Shown: positions 7,667 through 13,981 of the stretch, piece by piece
Numbering within the stretch: position 1 is the first letter of the stretch
Layout: each line of letters starts with the position of its first letter
Assembly (NCBI GenBank): GCA_002167945.1
Contig: NHDB01000042.1
Location: forward strand, 15,718-30,253
Length of the DNA stretch: 14,536 nt
Direction of reading: 5' to 3'
DNA from: Flavobacteriaceae bacterium TMED48
Lineage (GTDB): Bacteria > Bacteroidota > Bacteroidia > Flavobacteriales > Flavobacteriaceae
The notes under the pieces: model-generated
Database searches by the model: none
What the model saw: only the letters and a program-made list of their open reading frames with translations
What the model was told of the DNA's origin: nothing
Program-made: the position numbers and the translations under genes

Positions 7667-9066
7667 GAAGACCAAGGCCCGTGTACTAAATCTTGACGGT
7701 CATTATCGGTTCTTAAGAAGCCATGTGCTCCAAAATAGTCACGTTGAGCCTGAATAATATTTGCACTACTATTCTGAGTTTTTAATGCAGCGAAATACGT
7801 CCAAGCACTTTGCATACAGGGGATAGGAATTTCATTGGTTACCGCTCGCTGAAGTAGTTCTTTCCAATTCTCTTTTCCATCGTTTAAATGCTCTTTAAAA
7901 CCCTCACTTAAAAGCAGCATAGTATTGTCTTGCAAAAGTTTAATGCAATCATCCATAAGATCGGACTTAATAATACAGCCCTCAGCCCAGACGGAGGCGA
8001 CTTGACTTAAATCCAATGTCCATTTGTATTCTTTTGCAGCTAGGGTGAGCATTTCAAACCCTTGATGATGGTTAATCCATCGGGATAAATCGTAAGCGTT
8101 TTTAAGTAGTGCGGAGGAAATTTTAACAGTGGATTTGGGGTTGTCAAAATGTTTTGAAAAATGAACACGTTCTTTTTTAAAAAAGGAGAGATAACGCGCA
8201 TGGAGTGCCGCTGCCATAAGCGAATTAGGATAGCCTAGGGCTGTAGCTGAAGCTGTTGCCCATGCTCCTGTTCCTTTGTTGGAAGCCTGATCTCGAATTA
8301 ATTCAATAAAAGGAGTCTCACCTTCTCGATATTTTAATAGCGATGCGGTAATCTCTAAAAGGTAACTTTTACTTTTAGTTGCGTTCCATTGACTTAGAGT
8401 TTTTTGAATCTCATCATGTGACATAGTGCAGCTTGCTAGGGCGTATAGTTCAGCTAGCAACTGCATTTCAGCATATTCAATTCCATTGTGTACCATTTTG
8501 ACAAAGTGCCCTGCACCACCTGTTCCAAAATAGGCACAACAAGGAATTTTGTTCCTGTTCTTTGCAGCGATTTTAAATAAGTCCTCCTTTACAATTTCAT
8601 AGGCGGTATGATCACCTCCAACCATTAGGGAAGGTCCTTTTAAAGCACCTTCCTCCCCTCCGGACACACCAACACCCAAAAATAAAATGCCTTCGTCGTG
8701 CAGCCTTTTTGCTCGCTTCTCAGTTTCTTTATAATGCGCATTACCTCCGTCTATGACAATGTCTCCTTTTGAAAGCAAGGGGATCAACTGTTCAAAAAAA
8801 TGGCTGGTCGCTTTTCCTGCGGGCAGCATAATAAATATTTTTCGTGGCTGCTCAAGGACGGAAACAAAGTCCTTTAATTCCTCAAAGGCTTGGGCTTGAT
8901 TAAGTTCAGTGTAAAGTTGCTTTTTTTTCATTGCAACCTCTTCTTCCTTTCCTTCTACACGTCTGTTAAATAAGGCTAGAGAGATTTCATTTTGAGAAAA
9001 ATTTCTGCTTAGACTGGTTCCCATGACTCCCATTCCGGCAATCCCCCATTGCATTTTAGTGTTCAT
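7663..9066 (-). CDS. gnd: 6-phosphogluconate dehydrogenase, decarboxylating
   Basis: Cytoplasmic enzyme oxidising and decarboxylating 6-phosphogluconate to ribulose-5-phosphate and CO2 while reducing NADP+ (or NAD+). Seen: nucleotide-binding G8-I-A-G-M-G-V-M-G16; G-V-S-G-G-E-E-G-A; catalytic Lys190 and Asn194 in K-M-V-H-N-G-I-E-Y, matching Lys183/Asn187 of the sheep enzyme; phosphate-binding N-K-G-T-G; and the C-terminal Q-A-Q-R-D-Y-F-G-A-H that reaches into the partner subunit. Length 467 is standard for the long homodimeric form. The first ATG (9066) overlaps the gluconokinase gene by 11 bases; a second in-frame ATG at 9054 would leave a one-base gap, and both are plausible. The pairing with gluconokinase fits gluconate use through the oxidative pentose phosphate route. 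No gluconate permease is visible in the window. Confidence 0.95.
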   Translation of the reverse strand: MNTKMQWGIAGMGVMGTSLSRNFSQNEISLALFNRRVEGKEEEVAMKKKQLYTELNQAQAFEELKDFVSVLEQPRKIFIMLPAGKATSHFFEQLIPLLSKGDIVIDGGNAHYKETEKRAKRLHDEGILFLGVGVSGGEEGALKGPSLMVGGDHTAYEIVKEDLFKIAAKNRNKIPCCAYFGTGGAGHFVKMVHNGIEYAEMQLLAELYALASCTMSHDEIQKTLSQWNATKSKSYLLEITASLLKYREGETPFIELIRDQASNKGTGAWATASATALGYPNSLMAAALHARYLSFFKKERVHFSKHFDNPKSTVKISSALLKNAYDLSRWINHHQGFEMLTLAAKEYKWTLDLSQVASVWAEGCIIKSDLMDDCIKLLQDNTMLLLSEGFKEHLNDGKENWKELLQRAVTNEIPIPCMQSAWTYFAALKTQNSSANIIQAQRDYFGAHGFLRTDNDRQDLVHGPWSS

Positions 9067-9547
9067 TGAGATAGGGTTTTAGTTGTTTAATCATTTGTCT
9101 GACAGGCAGGCTACTGTTCAGTTTGATGCTTTCTTTTGGGGCCTCTAGGGTATCCAATTGACTTTGTAGTAAGCCAGGGGGCATAAAATGAGTACGTTCT
9201 TCCATTCGCTTTTGCAAGACAGTACTATCAGTATCCAGATACACCCAAAGAATTGAATCATGAGGTAAATCATTACTCAAGAGCTGTCTGTACTTCTTTT
9301 TTAAGGCCGAACAAGCTAAGACAGTGTTAGTTCCTAAATGATTTTTCAGGCAGGCATTGATTTGCTTTAACCAAGGGAAGCGATCTGTGTCGTTTAGTGG
9401 AATTCCATTATTCATTTTCTTTTTATTTTCCTGAGAATGAAAGTCATCTCCCTCTAAAAAAGTGTAATTGTAAGTGGATGCTAAGGCTTTCCCTAAGGTG
9501 GTTTTTCCACATCCACTCACACCCATTACAATAATAATTTTAGACAC
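9056..9547 (-). CDS. gntK: Gluconokinase
   Basis: Phosphorylates D-gluconate with ATP to 6-phosphogluconate, the substrate of the next gene. Seen: Walker A G9-V-S-G-C-G-K-T-T17, the L-E-G-D-D-F-H segment near residue 35, C-S-A-L-K-K-K-Y-R, and H-F-M-P-P-G-L-L-Q-S-Q-L near the C-terminus, all typical of the GntK family. At 163 residues it is slightly shorter than E. coli GntK. The start is GTG (9547): the frame meets a TAA four codons upstream (9559-9557) with no ATG between, and the next Met (residue 8) would remove the first beta strand. It lies 35 bases after the Gfo/Idh gene and overlaps gnd by 11 bases, so the three genes are probably one transcript. Confidence 0.93.
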   Translation of the reverse strand: MSKIIIVMGVSGCGKTTLGKALASTYNYTFLEGDDFHSQENKKKMNNGIPLNDTDRFPWLKQINACLKNHLGTNTVLACSALKKKYRQLLSNDLPHDSILWVYLDTDSTVLQKRMEERTHFMPPGLLQSQLDTLEAPKESIKLNSSLPVRQMIKQLKPYLNEH

Positions 9548-9582
9548 ATCGTAAAGTTATAAATTCGATTGAAATTTGAGTA

Positions 9583-10722
9583 TTAAAGCGCATTCCAATT
9601 CAGGGTTTGATTTGTTTCAGCAGCTTTTTTTGCGAGGCTCAATATTTTAGAAACAATCACATTATTTTCAAGACTATACAGACTAAAGGGAGGAAGTTTT
9701 TTATTGTATTTAGTTACTTCAAGCAGGAGTCTAAAAGGATCTTTTTGGTTGGAGGCAATCGAGGGGGGCTTATGGGTATAGGTTCCCTTTTTTTCATTTT
9801 CTAACACGATCATTTCCCTACTGGTTTTGGTATCTATATAACCGTTTGAACCGTAGACTTGCATGTCTTTTCTATTGTGGGACCAGTTCCAAGAGGCCTG
9901 AATAAGAACCTGTTGTTTAGGATATTCCAAAATAATTGTGGTGTCATCATCCACATCGGGATAGCGGTCTGGTTTTGTTTGCTTGGCAATACAACTGATC
10001 CTTAGAGGGGCTTGTCCTTCTAAAAACCAAGTTGCAATGTTCGCACCATAACATCCAAAGTCAGTCAAAGCTCCACCTCCATTTTGAACCGGGTCGGTCA
10101 ACCATTCTAAAAATTCCGGAGAACAGCCGATTTCTTGAGGGCCAGGGTGACCTGTATTGAAGACCATTTTCGTCAAGCCGCCTATCAGATCATTATCGAC
10201 CATTTTTTTTGTTTCATAAGTACTTTCATACCAAGAAGTCTCATAATTTGTAAGGATAGGAGTTTGGTATTTTTGATGCAGGGCTTCAATTTTTTTTACT
10301 TCCTGATAGTTGGTTGCCAGAGGCTTTTCTACCATGATGGGGATTTTAAGAGGGGCAAAAAATTCTACAACCTCAAGGTGCTTGTTAGTTTGATTAAAAG
10401 CGGATACTGCTTCAGGTTTTGCTTTTTGGTTCAGACTTTTATAGCTGCCAAAAAACAGCGAATCGGGAAGGTTATATTGCTTTTGATATTTAGCTATCGC
10501 TTTTTGGTTGGTTTCAACTATTCCGACCACGACTACATCATCCCCTTTCCGATTAAAAATCCAGTGCACATGATCGTGAACTAATCCTATAATGCCTAGA
10601 CGAAGAGGTTTCTCTTCATTTGTTTTTGACAGTTGCAAGTTTGTGGAATATGATTTATTGAAGTTCAATAGAAGTAACCCAATGTACAACAATTGATACA
10701 GGGGGAAGGATTTTCGAGACAT
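9583..10722 (-). CDS. Gfo/Idh/MocA-family oxidoreductase with N-terminal signal-like segment
   Basis: Predicted NAD(P)-dependent sugar or polyol dehydrogenase. Residues 1-26 look like a Sec-type signal peptide (M-S-R-K, hydrophobic L-L-Y-I-G-L-L-L-L, polar S-Y-S end) with no twin arginine. The Rossmann strand follows as L-G-I-I-G-L-V-H-D-H, which lacks the full GxGxxG. The family E-K-P motif has its Lys at residue 133, and the C-terminal domain has the usual D-F-G-C-Y-G segment. If the ATG start is right, the enzyme would be exported; a TTG at codon 29 (10638) could give a cytoplasmic form, so localisation is uncertain. It is first in a probable operon with gluconokinase and gnd and is transcribed away from the PIG-L gene. 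The substrate is unknown; a sugar that yields gluconate would fit the neighbours but is inference. Confidence 0.85.
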   Translation of the reverse strand: MSRKSFPLYQLLYIGLLLLNFNKSYSTNLQLSKTNEEKPLRLGIIGLVHDHVHWIFNRKGDDVVVVGIVETNQKAIAKYQKQYNLPDSLFFGSYKSLNQKAKPEAVSAFNQTNKHLEVVEFFAPLKIPIMVEKPLATNYQEVKKIEALHQKYQTPILTNYETSWYESTYETKKMVDNDLIGGLTKMVFNTGHPGPQEIGCSPEFLEWLTDPVQNGGGALTDFGCYGANIATWFLEGQAPLRISCIAKQTKPDRYPDVDDDTTIILEYPKQQVLIQASWNWSHNRKDMQVYGSNGYIDTKTSREMIVLENEKKGTYTHKPPSIASNQKDPFRLLLEVTKYNKKLPPFSLYSLENNVIVSKILSLAKKAAETNQTLNWNAL

Positions 10723-10734
10723 ACTTTTTGTATA

Positions 10735-10763
10735 TTGACTTTTGAATTAAAATCCAATATACT
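10735..10763 (+). promoter_or_regulatory. Candidate sigma70-like promoter for the PIG-L gene
   Basis: TTGACT (10735-10740), a 17-base spacer and TATACT (10758-10763) form a close match to the E. coli-type consensus, one mismatch per hexamer. It lies 19 bases upstream of the ATG at 10783, which implies a very short leader. The spacing is ideal, but housekeeping promoters of Bacteroidota usually read TTG and TAnnTTTG, so this may be chance in AT-rich DNA. The 60-base divergent gap must also hold the promoter of the minus-strand Gfo/Idh gene, for which I saw no convincing match. Confidence 0.35.
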
Positions 10764-10782
10764 AATTAAATACTCAATTAGG

Positions 10783-11568
10783 ATGAATAGAATTAAAGCC
10801 ACGCTAACTGTAATTAGTTGTTTTTTTGTACTTTCTGTGTATGCCCAAGACCGGCCAAAAAAGCTATTAGCAATTTTTGCGCATCCAGATGACGAGCAAT
10901 CAATAGGCCCTCTTTTAGTAAAATCAGTGGAAGAAGGCGTAGAAGTTACTCTAGTTATTGCTACCGACGGTCGTTTGGGTGTAAATGAATACACAGACTA
11001 TGATGCTGGTGATGGATTGGCTACCATACGTAGGGCTGAGATGCAATGTGCCGCAGAAGTTTTAGGAGTTAATTTAATTCATCTTGACTATCATGACCAA
11101 CTTAAAGCAGCCGAAGGATTTGACGGACATATTCCTCATGTTCAGAGTTTGATTTTAGAGCTTAAAGAAATCATCACTAAAACAGCTCCAGATGTTATTA
11201 TTACCTGGGGTCCTGATGGTGCAACTACTCATATGGATCACCGTTTAGTAGGCGCCTCTGTAACCCAGGTTTTTGTTTCTCAACTTTGGGACCACCCGAT
11301 GGATTTGTTTTATTTTGGAATTCCTAAAGATTTATTGCCCTCACCCAAAGCAAAGACGCTAAGAGGTCAAGATCCGAGCTATTTAACGACTCGAATCCCT
11401 TTTTCAGAAGCGCACTATAATCAAGCTTACGAGGCATTATTATGCCACAAAAGCCAGTATCCTGCTGAGGTGGTCGCTCAAATTAAAAAAGAACGAACGC
11501 AGTGGGGTAATACAATCTATCTACGACAGTTTGCAATTCCAGAAAAGGGAAAGGTTTCGTTATTCTAG
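10783..11568 (+). CDS. Secreted PIG-L/LmbE-family deacetylase
   Basis: Zinc-dependent hydrolase of the PIG-L superfamily, which removes N-acyl groups from GlcNAc-type substrates or acts as an amidase. A Sec signal peptide covers residues 1-21 (M-N-R-I-K, hydrophobic core, Y-A-Q). The metal-binding motif A-H34-P-D-D37-E38 follows directly, and the second motif H150-M-D-H153 supplies the remaining ligand. The 261-residue length is normal. The frame is open upstream to another ATG at 10693, but that would add 30 residues before the signal peptide and overlap the divergent gene, so 10783 is preferred. The last 9 bases overlap the convergent DUF2231-cytochrome gene. Periplasmic location follows from the signal. 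Substrate unknown: a cell-wall sugar, mycothiol-like conjugate or imported glycan are all possible. Confidence 0.9.
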   Translation: MNRIKATLTVISCFFVLSVYAQDRPKKLLAIFAHPDDEQSIGPLLVKSVEEGVEVTLVIATDGRLGVNEYTDYDAGDGLATIRRAEMQCAAEVLGVNLIHLDYHDQLKAAEGFDGHIPHVQSLILELKEIITKTAPDVIITWGPDGATTHMDHRLVGASVTQVFVSQLWDHPMDLFYFGIPKDLLPSPKAKTLRGQDPSYLTTRIPFSEAHYNQAYEALLCHKSQYPAEVVAQIKKERTQWGNTIYLRQFAIPEKGKVSLF

Positions 11569-12912
11569 TCCTCCAACTAGGGCGGTGTTTGGAAATAAAA
11601 CTTGTTGACTTTTGATTTGGATACCACTTATACCCGTATTCCACAAATACAATTTTTTTAAAGCAGGGAGTTGTTTTGCAATATCAAATATTTGTTGATC
11701 AACCTGAGTGCTGTGGAGGTTCAAAATTTCAAGATGATTGAGAGAACTCAATAGATCCAAATTTGTATCTGATAAATCGTTATTTTGAAGATATAACCGT
11801 GTTAGATTTTCCATCTGAGCAATAGCATCTAGTGCACTGTTTTGGACATTTGCTTCGCTTAAATTTAGCCAAGTGATATAGGAAGCATAGTCAGCCAAAA
11901 CAGCTATAGTCTCTTCGGTTATTTCTTTTCCTTGATAACGAATGTCAAGTAAAGAATTAGCTGCTGAGAGTTTTCTCCAACTTAATTGCTGTTTTTCAAG
12001 ACGGGAATAGTCTTGCTCAGAAAGGGGTTTTAAACTTACTTTTTCATACCAAGGCTTCTCTCTTGAATCAAGACTGTAGTGTTTGAGTAGCAAATGCTGG
12101 ATATCTGAGCTTAAACGCTGCTCTGAAAGCGGTTTGTCAATTTCAGCTCCTTCTAAGATCCACCATTCAATCAATTCAATTTCAGCGTAGGTTAGCGGAA
12201 TGCCTGCGGGGGGCATAAACCTTTTATCTGACTGTTCTTTGATAATCCGATTGTAAACTAAACTTTTATCTAAGTCTTTTTGTACAATTGCTTTACCGCT
12301 ACTGCCTCCTTTAAATAATCCTACTGCTGTAGTCATATTGAGTCCTCCTCTTTGAATTTGATCGTTGTGGCATGAGGTACACTTTCTTTCAAATAAGGGT
12401 TGTATTAAATCCTTATAAGCATAGATACTATCTAGGGAAACATCAGTAAAATTTCGTTCAATTTCCTCATCGATAAGTTGTGCTTTAATCCATTCTGGAG
12501 CACCTTCGTAAAGGTAATTTTCTCCATGAGTTAATGAACCTCCGTTATGACCAACGAACAATAGTGCGAGTATGACCAACAGATTGTTTAGTTTTTTAAA
12601 ATCAGGAATATTGAAAGAGGAAGATCGCATCATCCAACCCAATCCACAAAGAATGGTTAACAGTATTCCTGACCATTGATGAAGTGAAAGTTGAGCTTCA
12701 ATATAATGTCCACTATTAGACAATAACAGACCGAGAACAACTGCTAGGGCAGAGGATATAAAAGAAAAAAACCAAAGTAAAGAGGTATTATTTATTCTAC
12801 TTCGAATGGCAGGGAAATCGAAAAGTACTGCTAGAATTAGAAACCCAATAGGGAGATGCACCACTAAAGGGTGGAGCCTACCGATAAACGAACTAAATTC
12901 AAGTAAAAGCAT
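11560..12912 (-). CDS. DUF2231-like membrane protein fused to c-type cytochrome and leucine-rich repeats
   Basis: Probable inner-membrane redox protein. Residues 1-130 hold four hydrophobic helices with histidines at 14, 19 (H-P-L-V-V-H-L-P), 69, 78, 122 and 129, the DUF2231 pattern for which heme binding is suspected. Next comes a PSCyt1-type cytochrome c domain: C178-T-S-C181-H182 binds heme c covalently, and Met233 in R-F-M-P-P-A-G is a likely axial ligand. Residues about 345-428 contain four leucine-rich repeats (for example L-T-R-L-Y-L-Q-N-N). The topology suggests helices in the membrane with cytochrome and repeats in the periplasm. ATG start, two bases after the stop of the propeller gene, so translation is probably coupled. 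Electron donor, acceptor and partner are unknown; the domain set is familiar from Planctomycetes and Bacteroidota, usually without assigned function. Confidence 0.85.
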   Translation of the reverse strand: MLLLEFSSFIGRLHPLVVHLPIGFLILAVLFDFPAIRSRINNTSLLWFFSFISSALAVVLGLLLSNSGHYIEAQLSLHQWSGILLTILCGLGWMMRSSSFNIPDFKKLNNLLVILALLFVGHNGGSLTHGENYLYEGAPEWIKAQLIDEEIERNFTDVSLDSIYAYKDLIQPLFERKCTSCHNDQIQRGGLNMTTAVGLFKGGSSGKAIVQKDLDKSLVYNRIIKEQSDKRFMPPAGIPLTYAEIELIEWWILEGAEIDKPLSEQRLSSDIQHLLLKHYSLDSREKPWYEKVSLKPLSEQDYSRLEKQQLSWRKLSAANSLLDIRYQGKEITEETIAVLADYASYITWLNLSEANVQNSALDAIAQMENLTRLYLQNNDLSDTNLDLLSSLNHLEILNLHSTQVDQQIFDIAKQLPALKKLYLWNTGISGIQIKSQQVLFPNTALVGGLE

Positions 12913-12914
12913 CT

Positions 12915-13970
12915 TTATACACGATGAAGTTTGATTGGATAGGTTTTACCAGAATTCCATTGGGGCACATAGATATTTTCATCGTCATCTATACAAACGT
13001 CGTGTGGGTTTAAAAATGTTTTCTGATCATAAGCCGGTGCTTTAAGCTTTCCATTTTTGTAAGTGGGAGTACTCCCTCCAGGCATGGAGATCACTCGGTT
13101 GTTTTGATCCAGTACAGCGAGCATACCGTCATAAGTTCCCCAGTCTTTGGTTACAATGACAGCAAAGTAAAGCATATCATTTTTAAGAACGGGTCTGCAG
13201 ATATAGCATGAGGGGAGGGATATAGTTTCTAAATAGTCACCCTCAAGGGTAAAACGCTTAAAACAATTTGCGGTTCTAGAAGTAATCAACAAACAAGGTT
13301 GCATTCCTTTTCTTGTATCCAGAGTAATCCCATGACAGCAATCAAATTGGTCATCAGCAGTTCCTTTTCCTCCAAAATGACGAATGTAATTTCCTTTTGA
13401 ATCGTATTGAATGATAAAATCTAAACCATAGCCGTCAACGATATAGATATCCCCATTGGGAGCAATAGCAGTTTCAGTCGGCTTAAATTGAGAATCTTCT
13501 TTATAATCTTCAATTTCTTTAGGGGTAAAAAATTCAAGTAGTTTTTTACCATCTAGAGTAGTTTTACAAACCTTGTGAGTGTCGGGATCAGTAATAAACA
13601 AAAACTCTTCATTACCTTCTGTTGATAGCGTGAGACCGTGTGCTCCAGGATAGTCAGTGCCCCAGGCATCTAAAATTTTCCCTGAACGATCGTATACCAA
13701 AATATTGTTTTTCGGGTGGGTAGTTGTCATAAAGATTCTGTTCTTTTTATCAAGAATCATTTCATGACAATCGTTTACCGGAAATTGAGTGGGCTCTTGT
13801 ATTCCCCATTCCTTATCTACTCGATATTTAAAATCTCCATGACCGACAATTGGATTTTCTTCCACTATTTTTTTTGTTTGGATAAAGATGTTTTGAAAAG
13901 GGGTTACTGTTGTTAAGCTGGCCGCAGCAACAGCTGATTTTTGTATAAATGCTCTTCTAGTTTTTTTCAT
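12915..13970 (-). CDS. Tat-exported beta-propeller, peptidyl-hydroxyglycine amidating lyase (PAL)-like
   Basis: Predicted periplasmic six-bladed propeller with NHL-type repeats. The N-terminus T-R5-R6-A-F-I-Q-K followed by an Ala-rich segment is a twin-arginine signal, implying export in folded form. Compared from memory with the PAL domain of animal peptide-amidating monooxygenase, three histidines match the zinc ligands (His111 in H-G-L-T-L, His213 in C-C-H-G-I-T-L, His323 in P-H-D-V) and Tyr181 in D-G-Y matches the catalytic tyrosine; the catalytic Arg region reads T-T-T-H-P and seems not to be kept. Extra cysteines (211, 212, and 255/258 as C-Y-I-C) are unusual. The gene starts 11 bases after the DUF1501 stop and ends two bases before the cytochrome gene, so it is the middle of an operon. 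Substrate unknown; a true peptide-amidating role is unlikely without its monooxygenase partner. Confidence 0.82.
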   Translation of the reverse strand: MKKTRRAFIQKSAVAAASLTTVTPFQNIFIQTKKIVEENPIVGHGDFKYRVDKEWGIQEPTQFPVNDCHEMILDKKNRIFMTTTHPKNNILVYDRSGKILDAWGTDYPGAHGLTLSTEGNEEFLFITDPDTHKVCKTTLDGKKLLEFFTPKEIEDYKEDSQFKPTETAIAPNGDIYIVDGYGLDFIIQYDSKGNYIRHFGGKGTADDQFDCCHGITLDTRKGMQPCLLITSRTANCFKRFTLEGDYLETISLPSCYICRPVLKNDMLYFAVIVTKDWGTYDGMLAVLDQNNRVISMPGGSTPTYKNGKLKAPAYDQKTFLNPHDVCIDDDENIYVPQWNSGKTYPIKLHRV

Positions 13971-13981
13971 TGGGCTGATCT

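Noticed and set aside
10135..10584. 149-codon plus-strand open frame
   Set aside because: It lies wholly antisense to the Gfo/Idh gene, is rich in Phe, Ile and Cys as expected of a shadow frame, and resembles no family I know.
10721..10733. ATAC-N5-GTAT palindrome as an operator
   Set aside because: Four-base arms in AT-rich DNA partly inside a start codon are expected by chance.
10693..10782. Thirty-codon upstream extension of the PIG-L gene from an ATG at 10693
   Set aside because: It would put 30 residues ahead of a clear signal peptide and overlap the start of the divergent Gfo/Idh gene; the ATG at 10783 fits better.
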